Source: Lientehia sp934351765
GTDB lineage: Bacteria; Bacillota; Clostridia; Lachnospirales; Lachnospiraceae
Reading direction: 5' to 3'
Assembly: GCF_052118925.1 (NCBI RefSeq)
Contig: NZ_JBQKGG010000013.1
Span: 1-64,000, forward strand
DNA length: 64,000 bases
Positions within the stretch are counted from its first letter, which is position 1; every line of letters starts with the position of its first letter. Of this stretch, positions 31,985 through 40,680 are shown piece by piece. A program made the translations under genes and the position numbers. The notes under the pieces are model-generated. The model had not been told where the DNA came from, did no database searches, and saw nothing but the letters and a program-made list of their open reading frames with translations.

Positions 31985-34678
31985 ATGGAACTGCCAAGAC
32001 AAAATCCGGATCAGCTTCTTCGTGCGATTTGCAGCAATACATCCACTAAGAAGCAGGGAAAACTTAAAATCTTTTTCGGCTATGCCGCAGGTGTCGGAAA
32101 GACCTATGCGATGCTTCAAGCGGCTCATCAAGCCAAAGAGCGTGGCGTCGATGTGGTTGCCGGTTACATAGAGCCCCATGCCCGGCCTCAGACTTTGGCA
32201 CTTCTGGACGGTCTGGAGCAGCTCCCGGTGAAGCAAATTGCCTATGAGGGAATGATGCTTTGTGAATTTGATATTGACGCCGCGTTAAAACGGAAGCCTC
32301 AGCTCATTTTGATTGATGAGTATGCCCATACCAATGCAAAAGGCAGCCGCCACACGAAGCGGTATCAGGATGTGCAGGAACTACTGAACGCCGGAATGGA
32401 CGTCTATACGACGGTCAATGTCCAACATATCGAGAGTCTTAACGATACTGTGGCCTCCATCACCGGCATTCTTGTGCGGGAGCGTATTCCGGATTCCGCC
32501 TTTGATCAGGCGGATCAGGTGGAACTGGTGGATATTGAACCTGCGGAGTTGTTAGAACGACTGGCAAGTGGAAATGTGTACCGGGAGGATCAGGCGCAGC
32601 GAGCCATTGTTAATTTCTTCACGGTTGAAAATCTGACTGCATTACGGGAAATTGCCCTTCGCCGGTGCGCCGACCGGGTAAATCTGCTGACAGAACGAGC
32701 CAGAGTACAGAGCCGGGGTGATTACCATACAGACGAGCGCATTCTGGCATGTCTTTCCTCATCGCCATCCAACGCAAAAATCATCCGGACTGCTGCCAGA
32801 ATGGCAAGAGCATTCCGAGGAACATTTACCGCCCTTTATGTGGAAACACCCAACACAGCATCGATGAGTGACGAAGATAAAAAGCGGCTGCAATACAATA
32901 AACGGTTGGCTCAGCAGCTTGGCGCTACGATAGAGACATGTTATGGCGATGACGTGCCTTATCAAATTGCAGAATTTTCCCGTCTTTCCGGTATCTCCAA
33001 AATCGTAATCGGACGTAGTACTATTACACGAAAGAATTTCTTCAGCAAGCCTACCTTGACAGAACGCCTGATTTCCAGCGCACCGAATTTGGATATTCAT
33101 GTGATCCCGGACGCCAGCACAGGTTCCGGTTATCAGGAAAAAAAGAAAAAGGCACAGATCGAAACAATGCCCCTGCGGGATGTTCTGAAAAGTATACTCG
33201 TATTGCTGGCAGCTACACTCATTGGCTGTAGTTTTGATGCCTTGGGTTTCACAGAGAGTAATATTGTTGCAGTCTACATATTAGGCGTACTTGTGACCGC
33301 CGTGATCACATCCAACCGCCTATGCGGGATTCTGACCTCGATTGTCAGCGTGTTGGTATTCAATTTCTTTTTTACCACTCCGAGACTGACATTTCACTTT
33401 GACGATCCGAACTATATTGTTACCTTTAGCATTATGTTTACGGCAACGTTGCTCTCCGGCTCTCTTGCTACCCGGCTGAAAGAAAATGCAAAACAATCTG
33501 CCCATACAGCTTACCGTACAAAGATTCTCTTTGAAACCAATCAGCTTCTGCAAAAAGAGCAGGATGAGAATGCGGTGATCACCGTTACAGCAGAGCAGCT
33601 CATGAAGCTGCTGAAAAAAGATATCATCGTCTACCAGTCTAACGGTAAAGAGCTTGCCGCCCCCAATATTTTTCGTACTATTCATAGCACTCAAGAGTGT
33701 TTGATTTCTGAGAATGAGAAAGCAGTCGCCGATTGGGTCTTCCGAAACAACAAGCATGCAGGGGCAACAACCGATACTTTATCCAGCGCAAAGTGTCTAT
33801 ACCTTGCGATTCGAGTTAACCAGCATGTATACGGAGTAGCCGGCGTTGCTGTGAACGGCATTCCGTTGGACTCTTTTGAAAACAGCGTGCTGCTTTCTAT
33901 TCTTGGCGAATGCGCCTTGGCACTCGAAAATATCAAAAATGCCAGAGAGAAGAAAGAGGCGGCTGTCCTGGCAGAAAATGAACAGCTCCGTGCCAACCTG
34001 CTGCGGGCAATCTCTCATGATCTTCGGACTCCTTTGACAGCAATTGCCGGCAACGCAGGAAATTTGCTTGCAAATTATAAAAAGATGGACGATTCGCTAA
34101 AGGAGCAAACCTTTACTGATATTTATGACGATTCCATGTGGTTGATCAATCTGGTCGAAAATCTGTTGGCAATCACACGAATTGAAGGCAAACAGGTCAA
34201 TCTTACCCGGAGTATCGAACTCATGGATGAGGTAGTTTCCGAAGCTCTGAAGCATATCAACAGAAAAAGCAAAGAGTACACGATTCGTGTGACCAGCACC
34301 AAAGACTTCATCCTTGCCCACATTGACGCTAAGCTGATCGTTCAGGTGATTATCAATTTAGTGGACAACGCCATCAAATATACCCCTGCCGGTTCAGTAA
34401 TTGAAATACACACCGATCAGAAGGATCAATGGGTCACAGTTTCTGTTTCCGACAACGGCCCGGGGATTCCCGATGCGCAGAAGCCCCATATTTTCGACAT
34501 GTTTTATAGTGGAGCCAATAAAGTGATCGACAGCCGCAGAAGCCTTGGATTAGGCCTGTCCCTCTGTAAATCTATTGTGACTGCCCATGGCGGCACAATC
34601 TCCGTATCAGACAATCAGCCAAATGGCTCTGTATTTACATTTACATTACCCGCCGGGGAGGTAGAACTTCATGAATAA
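31985..34678 (+). CDS. kdpD: Sensor histidine kinase KdpD
   Basis: An 897-aa kinase controlling kdp. It has the N-terminal KdpD domain with Walker A (FFGYAAGVGKTYAML, near 30-45) and DEYAHTNAKGSRHTKRYQDV, a USP domain (about 250-370), four membrane helices (about 400-500), a GAF-like region, the phospho-histidine box LLRAISHDLRTPLTAIAGNAGN and HATPase blocks NLVDNAIKYTP and GLGLSLCKSI. In the USP domain S258-S260 followed by exactly 20 residues and FTALY (281-285) fits the SXS-X20-FTAXY signature of the c-di-AMP-binding KdpD of Staphylococcus aureus. The start follows AGGAAGGG. The kdpE start lies within its last codons. Confidence 0.95.
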   Translation: MELPRQNPDQLLRAICSNTSTKKQGKLKIFFGYAAGVGKTYAMLQAAHQAKERGVDVVAGYIEPHARPQTLALLDGLEQLPVKQIAYEGMMLCEFDIDAALKRKPQLILIDEYAHTNAKGSRHTKRYQDVQELLNAGMDVYTTVNVQHIESLNDTVASITGILVRERIPDSAFDQADQVELVDIEPAELLERLASGNVYREDQAQRAIVNFFTVENLTALREIALRRCADRVNLLTERARVQSRGDYHTDERILACLSSSPSNAKIIRTAARMARAFRGTFTALYVETPNTASMSDEDKKRLQYNKRLAQQLGATIETCYGDDVPYQIAEFSRLSGISKIVIGRSTITRKNFFSKPTLTERLISSAPNLDIHVIPDASTGSGYQEKKKKAQIETMPLRDVLKSILVLLAATLIGCSFDALGFTESNIVAVYILGVLVTAVITSNRLCGILTSIVSVLVFNFFFTTPRLTFHFDDPNYIVTFSIMFTATLLSGSLATRLKENAKQSAHTAYRTKILFETNQLLQKEQDENAVITVTAEQLMKLLKKDIIVYQSNGKELAAPNIFRTIHSTQECLISENEKAVADWVFRNNKHAGATTDTLSSAKCLYLAIRVNQHVYGVAGVAVNGIPLDSFENSVLLSILGECALALENIKNAREKKEAAVLAENEQLRANLLRAISHDLRTPLTAIAGNAGNLLANYKKMDDSLKEQTFTDIYDDSMWLINLVENLLAITRIEGKQVNLTRSIELMDEVVSEALKHINRKSKEYTIRVTSTKDFILAHIDAKLIVQVIINLVDNAIKYTPAGSVIEIHTDQKDQWVTVSVSDNGPGIPDAQKPHIFDMFYSGANKVIDSRRSLGLGLSLCKSIVTAHGGTISVSDNQPNGSVFTFTLPAGEVELHE

Positions 34679-35372
34679 ACCTTTGATATTAGTGGTTGAG
34701 GATGACCTGTCTGTACGAAATCTCATTACAACCACTTTAAAAACAAATGATTATCGTTATATAGCAGCACCGAATGGTTCAACAGCCATTATGGAGGCCA
34801 CATCGCACAATCCTGAAATCATCTTACTGGATTTGGGGCTGCCGGATATGGATGGCGTTCAGGTCATTCAAACAGTTCGCTCCTGGTCCAATGTCCCGAT
34901 TATTGTAATAAGCGCCCGCAGCGAGGATAATGATAAAATCCAGGCGCTGGATGCCGGGGCGGATGATTATTTGACAAAGCCTTTTTCCGTAGAAGAACTA
35001 TTGGCCCGACTTCGGGTAACTCAGCGCAGACTCGCCCTGATGACAGCGGAAATGGTAACCGCCAGTTCTGTATTTGTGAATGGTGAGCTGAAGGTGGATT
35101 ATGCTGGGGGATGTGCTTATCTTGGAGAATCCGAACTGCACCTGACGCCTATCGAATATAAGCTTTTGTGCCTGCTGTCCAAAAATGTTGGCAAGGTACT
35201 AACCCATACTTTTCTCACGCAAAATATCTGGGGGCGCAGTTGGGATAATGATGTCGCTTCCCTGCGGGTATTTATGGCGACATTGCGGAAAAAGCTGGAA
35301 CCAACAGACGAATCTCCACAATACATCCAAACACATATCGGTGTGGGTTACCGCATGATAAAAGTAGAATAA
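34671..35372 (+). CDS. kdpE: Response regulator KdpE
   Basis: A 233-aa OmpR-type regulator, the phosphorylation target of KdpD and activator of kdpFABC. The receiver has VVEDDLSVRN, LLDLGLPDMDGVQVI and ADDYLTKPFSVEELLAR. The winged helix has LTPIEYKLLCLLSKNVGKVLTHTFLTQNIWG and LRVFMATLRKKLEP...YIQTHIGVGYRM. The start overlaps kdpD by 8 bases, implying coupled translation. Confidence 0.95.
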   Translation: MNKPLILVVEDDLSVRNLITTTLKTNDYRYIAAPNGSTAIMEATSHNPEIILLDLGLPDMDGVQVIQTVRSWSNVPIIVISARSEDNDKIQALDAGADDYLTKPFSVEELLARLRVTQRRLALMTAEMVTASSVFVNGELKVDYAGGCAYLGESELHLTPIEYKLLCLLSKNVGKVLTHTFLTQNIWGRSWDNDVASLRVFMATLRKKLEPTDESPQYIQTHIGVGYRMIKVE

Positions 35373-35557
35373 TGCTATGTGTTCGTCCTGAATTTTTCAA
35401 TGTTGCTCACATTTTAGCTTCTGCACGACCTGCTCATCCGTATATTCGTGGAGCAGTATGGATACTTCCCATTTGCTTTCAGGCTTGATAAGCGGGTTGT
35501 GCTTATCTGACGTTCGGAACACAGCTTAAAATTTTTGAAAAAAATATTAAAAAAGGC

Positions 35558-35586
35558 TTGCATTTTCCCGAAACATGATATATAAT
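35558..35586 (+). promoter_or_regulatory. Sigma-A promoter of tRNA-Lys
   Basis: TTGCAT (35558-35563), a 17-base spacer and perfect TATAAT (35581-35586), 44 bases before the tRNA. Confidence 0.75.
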
Positions 35587-35630
35587 GATTTTCGTGCTCA
35601 GGAAACACACCGAAGCACACAACAGAATAT

Positions 35631-35703
35631 GCGCTTCTAGCTCAGTTGGTAGAGCACCTGACTCTTAATCAGGGTGTCCAGGGTTCGAGCCCCTGGAGGC
35701 GCA
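35631..35703 (+). tRNA. tRNA-Lys(CUU)
   Basis: A complete cloverleaf: acceptor GCGCTTC/GAGGCGC (one G-U), D-arm GCTC...GAGC, anticodon stem CCTGA/TCAGG with loop CTCTTAA (anticodon CTT, reads AAG), T-arm CAGGG TTCGAGC CCCTG and discriminator A. CCA is not encoded. It has its own promoter and terminator, so it is a single-gene unit. Confidence 0.96.
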
Positions 35704-35710
35704 CGCAAAG

Positions 35711-35751
35711 CACTGTTTTCGATGAAATGACATCGGGGACGGTGTTTTTTT
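35711..35751 (+). terminator. Terminator of tRNA-Lys
   Basis: CACTGTTTTCGATG (35711-35724) pairs with CATCGGGGACGGTG (35731-35744) over 14 positions using several G-U pairs; seven Ts follow. Confidence 0.8.
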
Positions 35752-35833
35752 GTGCCCACAGTTCCGAGCGTCATCGAAAAATCCATGTGCACCACGCAAA
35801 TTTATTTGCTGTGGTGTATATGGACTTTTCGGA

Positions 35834-35937
35834 GAATGGGCGGAACGCCCATTCAGCCTCAGGCAACGCCGCAAGAGCTAACCGCTCAATGCGGCGGCAG
35901 ACAGCGCTGCTGGCTGGGCTGAGGCCTGACGCTCTGA
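35834..35937. repeat. Structured dispersed repeat, copy 1
   Basis: A GAATGGGCG/CGCCCATTC hairpin (35834-35854, loop GAA) is followed at once by a branched fold: GCCTCAG (35856-35862) pairs with CTGAGGC (35909-35915 region) around an inner GCCGC/GCGGC stem. The same plan recurs at 43687 and partly at 43815 with compensating base changes. It lies in the intergenic space after tRNA-Lys and codes for nothing I can support. Confidence 0.6.
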
Positions 35938-35951
35938 TTCCGGGTCATTAA

Positions 35952-35988
35952 AACGGGGAGCAGCGCCATACACGCTGCTCCCCGTTCC
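35952..35988. terminator. Terminator downstream of oleate hydratase
   Basis: AACGGGGAGCAGCG (35952-35965) pairs with CGCTGCTCCCCGTT (35973-35986) in a perfect 14-bp stem. It lies just past the oleate hydratase stop codon on the minus strand. Confidence 0.7.
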
Positions 35989-35991
35989 TTT

Positions 35992-37785
35992 CTATTTCAC
36001 CAATCCGCTTTCTTTTAATAAAATCTCCAGATCGGTTCCCTTTATCTTTTTCAGTGCAATCTTTAATGCCTCTCGCTCCATCAGGGACAGGTCGGCTTCT
36101 GCCAGGGGCTTTTTGTCGATGGCGTAATAGCAGGCCCGCAGAAGCTCCCGCACATCGTACTTGCTGCCCCAGACCTCCGGTACGCCGCGGTCAACATCCA
36201 GCAGTGTATAAACTGCTTCCATACCGGTTCTCATGGAATATTCGGTTGTGAAGATGGTGTCGCGGGGCGTCTCGGCGAACTGGCCGATGAACGCAAAGTT
36301 TACAGCGCCGTCCGGTACAACATGAGGCCGGTCCTCATTCTTTCTGGGCTGGAAGAACGCGTTGATATAAGGCATGAAACAGGTGGTCGTATTGCAGGCG
36401 TTTTTCGCCAGATCTGCGATCTCCGCTTCCGGAACTCCGATATGATACAGCCACTCGCTGCAAACCTCCTCACCGGTGCAGTCCCGCATTGCCTTCTTCA
36501 CATAATTGCCTTCCTTGTTGGTATTCAGGGCATAAAGCCAGATCAGCACCATGTTCTTATCCTGGGACTTGAACTGGGGCTGGCGGTTGATGGTCCAGGA
36601 AAGATACCAGTTTTCCGTGCTGTCCTTGACCGTCACAATTCCTCCGGTGGTCACCCTTCCGCTTCGGGGATCACGCTTGCAGATATCCATGATATGCTTT
36701 ATGATCCGCTCATCGGAGGTTGCCACCGTTGCACTCATCCAGTTTGTCGCATCAATGTCATTGCAGAACGCCTCCGGATTTCCAAAGGATCCGTCCGATG
36801 CCTGGGCCGCAATGGCCTTCCACATATCCCAGGATTCACCACAGCCGTTCTTTAATCCGCTGAGATCCGGTGCATGGTTCTGGTCGCCATAGCAGGAGGA
36901 ATCAGTACAGCAGCCGTTGGTGATGAACACCAGATCATTCTCCGTCAGATCAATGGTCTGCTGCGTTCCGCACTTCTCATACACGATCTGCTTTGCGGTC
37001 TTTTTGCTGCCCTCGGTCTCAAAGATTACATTTTTTACATCCATGCCGTATTCAATCTGAACACCATGTGCCTCCAGATACTTTACTAACGGCAGGATCA
37101 TGCTCTCATACTGGTTATATTTGGTGAACCGCAGTGCGCTGAAATCCGGAAGTCCATCGATGTGGTGCACATAACGGCAGAGATACCGCTTCATCTCCAG
37201 AGCACTGGACCAGCGCTGGAATGCGAACATGGTCTGCCAGTACAGCCAGAAATTGGTCTCCCAAAAGGAATCCGGCAGCACATCGGAGATTTTCTTATCC
37301 TCCAGCTCCTTCTCCGGAGTCATAAACAGCCTAGAGAGTGCCATGGCTGATTTCTTATCCAGGTTAAACTTCCGGTCGGTATGGGCATCCTGTCCGCGCC
37401 CCACAGTTGCACGGCAGAGGGAATAATTGGGATCATGCTTGTTGAGCCAGTAATACTCGTCCAGCACCGAAACGCCCGGTGTTTCGATGGACGGCACATC
37501 GCGGAATGTATCCCACATAACCTCAAAATGGTTGTCCATCTCGCGGCCGCCTCTCATGAAAAAGCCCTTTGTCACATCCTTGCGTCCATCACAGCTTCCT
37601 CCTGCCAGCTCCAGCTTTTCAAGAAGATGGATCTTTTCTCCTTTCATCTGCCCGTCACGGACCAGATAAAACGCTGCAGTCAGGCCTGCAAGTCCGGTTC
37701 CGATGATATATGCTGATTTTTTATCGACATCCTTCGGCTTTTCGGGATGTGCGAAAGCTTCATATGTTCCTGCGGAATAATACAT
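35992..37785 (-). CDS. Oleate hydratase
   Basis: A 597-aa FAD-dependent enzyme of the myosin-cross-reactive-antigen family that adds water to the double bond of oleic (and linoleic) acid to make 10-hydroxy fatty acids, a known gut commensal activity. The FAD-binding GTGLAGLTAAFYLVRDG is at about 29-46, and the loop with the catalytic glutamate is FFMRGGREMDNHFEVMWD. The substrate-side YNQYESMILPLVKYLE and C-terminal FAFIGQFAETPRDTIFTTEYSMRTGMEAVY are conserved. Length is as expected. It stands alone with AGGAGG before the ATG. Only a poor -35 accompanies a TATAAT at about 37840. Confidence 0.95.
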   Translation of the reverse strand: MYYSAGTYEAFAHPEKPKDVDKKSAYIIGTGLAGLTAAFYLVRDGQMKGEKIHLLEKLELAGGSCDGRKDVTKGFFMRGGREMDNHFEVMWDTFRDVPSIETPGVSVLDEYYWLNKHDPNYSLCRATVGRGQDAHTDRKFNLDKKSAMALSRLFMTPEKELEDKKISDVLPDSFWETNFWLYWQTMFAFQRWSSALEMKRYLCRYVHHIDGLPDFSALRFTKYNQYESMILPLVKYLEAHGVQIEYGMDVKNVIFETEGSKKTAKQIVYEKCGTQQTIDLTENDLVFITNGCCTDSSCYGDQNHAPDLSGLKNGCGESWDMWKAIAAQASDGSFGNPEAFCNDIDATNWMSATVATSDERIIKHIMDICKRDPRSGRVTTGGIVTVKDSTENWYLSWTINRQPQFKSQDKNMVLIWLYALNTNKEGNYVKKAMRDCTGEEVCSEWLYHIGVPEAEIADLAKNACNTTTCFMPYINAFFQPRKNEDRPHVVPDGAVNFAFIGQFAETPRDTIFTTEYSMRTGMEAVYTLLDVDRGVPEVWGSKYDVRELLRACYYAIDKKPLAEADLSLMEREALKIALKKIKGTDLEILLKESGLVK

Positions 37786-37873
37786 AGCGAAAACCTCCTG
37801 TCATCTGATACTGTCGTTTCGTTTTTGTTTATGCCCTTATTATATCCGCATTCCCGATCTTTACCACAGACAG

Positions 37874-37910
37874 AAAAAGCTCCGTGCCGGAAAATCGGAC
37901 ACAGAGCTTT
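37874..37910 (-). terminator. Terminator after trmB / 46-aa ORF
   Basis: AAAGCTC (37876-37882) and GAGCTTT (37904-37910) with inner CGTG/CACA-type and CCG/CGG pairs form a hairpin; on the minus strand it ends in a T-run. It isolates oleate hydratase from trmB transcription. Confidence 0.7.
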
Positions 37911-38013
37911 CAGTGTGTAATTTTTGAACATTTTTCACGAAATGCCCAAAGAACAGGTCTGAGACGGAAGCTTCTCCGCCCCTCCTGACGGTTCATGGAA
38001 CAGCAGGGGCTTC

Positions 38014-38154
38014 CTACCGGCAGCCGCAGCCGCCATCCAGGATCCGGTTTACCTCATCCAGCGCCCGCTTGATCCTCATGGCCCGCCGGTTCAGCTCCCG
38101 CTTATTGTAACAGATAAAAAACAGCTTTTCCTTTAAACAGCGTCTGTGCTTCAT
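38014..38154 (-). CDS. Candidate 46-aa basic small protein downstream of trmB
   Basis: ATG at 38154 begins a 46-residue frame 31 bases after the trmB stop. The product is Arg/Lys-rich (MKHRRCLKEKLFFICYNKRE, later RRAMRIKRALDEVNRILD) and ends in GGCGCR, giving a possible metal-binding CGC. The helical middle looks protein-like. The ribosome site is weak (GGGAG), so expression is uncertain. No family is recognised. Confidence 0.4.
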   Translation of the reverse strand: MKHRRCLKEKLFFICYNKRELNRRAMRIKRALDEVNRILDGGCGCR

Positions 38155-38185
38155 GATACGCTCCCGAAGCAGCTTTCTTCTTATC

Positions 38186-38920
38186 TTATGCAGTCGGCTG
38201 CTTTGCGGTCAGCTTGCAGATGGGCTGGCCTTTTTCCGAAAATTTCCGCTCATACTCCGTCATAACATTTCCTGCGCAAAGCTCCGGATCATGATGAAGA
38301 TCGAATGTATGGGAGAGAAGCCGCCAGCCGCTCTCCTGCACCGATTCCAGCGAAAAATCAAACAGCGGCCGGTTGTCGGTCTTGAATTCCAGAAGCCCCT
38401 CCGGCGCCAGATAGGATCGATAACGTGCCAGGAACGCCGGTGAGGTTAGGCGGCGCTTGGCATGACGGGCCTTGGGCCAGGGATCGGAAAAGTTTAAATA
38501 GATCCGCTCCACCTCGCCCGGAGCAAAAACCTGATCCAGATATTCCGCCGGCATATTTAACAACCGCAGATTGGGAAGCGTCATCGTCTCCGCGGCAGGT
38601 CTGCATTCCTCCGCCGGATCAGTCTCTGTCCTGTCCGGTGTTTCCACCGTGTTTTCGCACTCTCCTGCCTTTTCCTCCAGTTTCTGGACGGCACGCACCA
38701 GCACGCTGGCATACATCTCAATCCCCACATAGTTGATATCCGGGTTCTGCTTCGCCAGTGTCAGAAGAAAAATCCCCTTTCCCATACCGATCTCGATCCG
38801 GATCGGATGATCGTTTCCAAATACCTTGTTCCAGCCACCCTTATGCTCCTGCGGCGTTTCTATTACATAGACGCTTTCTGCCAGCTCCTCCCTGGCTCCT
38901 TTCACGTTTCTCAGTCTCAT
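38186..38920 (-). CDS. trmB: tRNA (guanine-N7)-methyltransferase TrmB
   Basis: A 244-aa enzyme methylating G46 of tRNA. The start at 38920 (MRLRNVKGAREEL) is favoured by a GAGGAAA site and by family length. SAM-binding IRIEIGMGKGIFLLTLAKQNPDINYVGIE, the catalytic block YLNFSDPWPKARHAKRRLT and EFKTDNRPLFDFSL are intact. Between LVRAVQKLEEK and LPNLRLLNMPAEYL an unusual acidic insert of about 28 residues (with CENTVETPDRTETDPAEECR) interrupts a normally compact part of the fold. It looks like low-complexity surface growth and is unlikely to block activity. Confidence 0.93.
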   Translation of the reverse strand: MRLRNVKGAREELAESVYVIETPQEHKGGWNKVFGNDHPIRIEIGMGKGIFLLTLAKQNPDINYVGIEMYASVLVRAVQKLEEKAGECENTVETPDRTETDPAEECRPAAETMTLPNLRLLNMPAEYLDQVFAPGEVERIYLNFSDPWPKARHAKRRLTSPAFLARYRSYLAPEGLLEFKTDNRPLFDFSLESVQESGWRLLSHTFDLHHDPELCAGNVMTEYERKFSEKGQPICKLTAKQPTA

Positions 38921-39140
38921 GTGACATTTTCCTCGCATTTTCCCGTTTTCAGGCCTCCAAACTCCCACCGGATCCCCCGTTTGACTTGCCAGAAGCCCGT
39001 TTTTCCATTATAATCTATTTCAAAAGCGGGGGCAACTCCCACCTGATACTTTCCAGGCTGACCGGACATTTTTTCTCTGAACCTGGTCCTGTCCTGCGCC
39101 GCCTATGTCTCCGCACCAAATCATAAAGGAGTCTATCAGC

Positions 39141-40586
39141 ATGAAATCAATCCGAAAACTGTTCTGCCTGCTGATCGCGGCAGTTTCTGTTTTTACTGCG
39201 GTTCCGGTTCTGGCATCGCAGGATTCCGGGGAGGAAGCATCACCCTCGACGCTTTCCCAGTGGCCGGAGGGACCTGTGCTCCAGGCGGAAGCAGGACTTC
39301 TCATGGACGCCCGCACCGGAACCGTTCTATTCAGCAAACACGGAGAACAGCGTATGTATCCGGCCAGCATCACCAAGCTTATGACCGCTCTGCTGGTTCT
39401 GGAAAACTGTTCCCTTGATGAAACCGTTACCTTTTCTCATGCAGCAGTTTACAGTATCGAAGCAGATTCCAGCCATATCGGTGTCCAGGAGGGAGAAGAG
39501 CTGACCGTGGAGCAATGTCTCTATGCCCTTCTCTTAAAATCCGCCAACGAGGTTGCCAACGGGCTGGCGGAGCATGTGGCCGGAAGCATGAGTGCCTTTG
39601 CCGAAATGATGAATAACCGCGCAGCTCAGATTGGCTGCACCGACACCCATTTCATCAACGCCAACGGGCTTCATGATGAGAACCATTACACCACTGCCCA
39701 CGACATGGCCAGGATCATGCAGGCACTGGTGGACAACGAAACCTTTACCGCCATCTCCTCCGCAGACAAATATCAAATCCCGCCTACCAACAAAACAGCA
39801 GAAACCCGGTATCTGAAGCAGACTCACAAGATGATGTGCGAATCGGATTACACCTATGAAGGCACCGTTTCCGGAAAAACCGGCTTCACACCGGAGGCCG
39901 GAAACACCCTCGTCACCTATGCAAAACGCGGTGACCTGGAGCTGATCGCCGTTTCCTTAAAATCCAACTGGAAGCATTATGATGATACCATCGCCATGTT
40001 CAACTACGGTTTTGAGCATTTCTCGGCCAGTGACATGAGCGGAAGCGCTGCTGCCCTGGAGGCCGTAAGGGAAGCGGTTCTGGCTCAGGCCGCACTGGAC
40101 CCGGAAACCGGAACCCTTTCTCTTAACAGCGATAACTGGGCAGTTCTTCCAGACGGGATCACCGCAGACAGCCTCAATGCTGCCGTGACGCTGTTTCCCG
40201 CCAGCCAGCAGGCTTCCATGGATTCCACGACCATCGGAACCGTAGCATACCGCTATAATGGTGTCTGTCTCGGAACCGGAACCGTAAGCTTTTCGCCGGC
40301 TGCGAACTCGGGTTCCCAGACCCATGAAACCACACCGGAAACGCTCTCCGGCCCGGATACTCCCACTGTAAAAAGGAGCCGTTCCGGCTTTCCCGTCTGG
40401 CTCCTGGTCATTCTGATTCTGTTGGTTCTGATCCTGCTTGTTCTTCTGATTCTGTATCTGCGTAACCGCAGCTCCCGAAACCACCGGGCAAACCGGATCT
40501 CACAGACAAAGCAGGCCTATAAAAAGCGCCGTCGGGGAACCCGGCACTATCTCAGCAAAAAGGACAGCTATATTGACCGAAAATAA
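39141..40586 (+). CDS. D-alanyl-D-alanine carboxypeptidase (PBP5/DacF type)
   Basis: A 481-aa penicillin-binding protein that trims peptidoglycan stem peptides outside the membrane. Start ATG 39141 follows AAAGGAG. It has a Sec signal (LFCLLIAAVSVFTAVPVLA), then SxxK in PASITKLMTALL, SxN in LLKSANEVANGLAEH and KTG in VSGKTGFTPEAGN. A C-terminal beta-rich domain and a single membrane anchor (VWLLVILILLVLILLVLLILYL) with a long basic tail follow, so it is held by its C-terminus with the tail inside. Confidence 0.93.
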   Translation: MKSIRKLFCLLIAAVSVFTAVPVLASQDSGEEASPSTLSQWPEGPVLQAEAGLLMDARTGTVLFSKHGEQRMYPASITKLMTALLVLENCSLDETVTFSHAAVYSIEADSSHIGVQEGEELTVEQCLYALLLKSANEVANGLAEHVAGSMSAFAEMMNNRAAQIGCTDTHFINANGLHDENHYTTAHDMARIMQALVDNETFTAISSADKYQIPPTNKTAETRYLKQTHKMMCESDYTYEGTVSGKTGFTPEAGNTLVTYAKRGDLELIAVSLKSNWKHYDDTIAMFNYGFEHFSASDMSGSAAALEAVREAVLAQAALDPETGTLSLNSDNWAVLPDGITADSLNAAVTLFPASQQASMDSTTIGTVAYRYNGVCLGTGTVSFSPAANSGSQTHETTPETLSGPDTPTVKRSRSGFPVWLLVILILLVLILLVLLILYLRNRSSRNHRANRISQTKQAYKKRRRGTRHYLSKKDSYIDRK

Positions 40587-40625
40587 CTGGCTGATCCTGG
40601 CTCTTATTTCATAACAGCATGAAAC

Positions 40626-40680
40626 AAACCACAGAATCTCTCCCGCCCTGCGGCGTTCCCGGAAAGATCCTGTGGTTTTA
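40626..40680. terminator. Bidirectional terminator between dacF-like and exonuclease genes
   Basis: AAACCACAG (40626-40634) and CTGTGGTTT (40670-40678), extended inward by ATCT/AGAT, form a long stem shared by the two converging genes. Confidence 0.7.

Noticed and set aside
35646..35951. Open frame across tRNA-Lys and downstream DNA
   Set aside because: It reads through the tRNA, its terminator and the structured repeat; no ribosome site. Similar peptides elsewhere (GRNAHTAS) come from the repeat, not from a protein.
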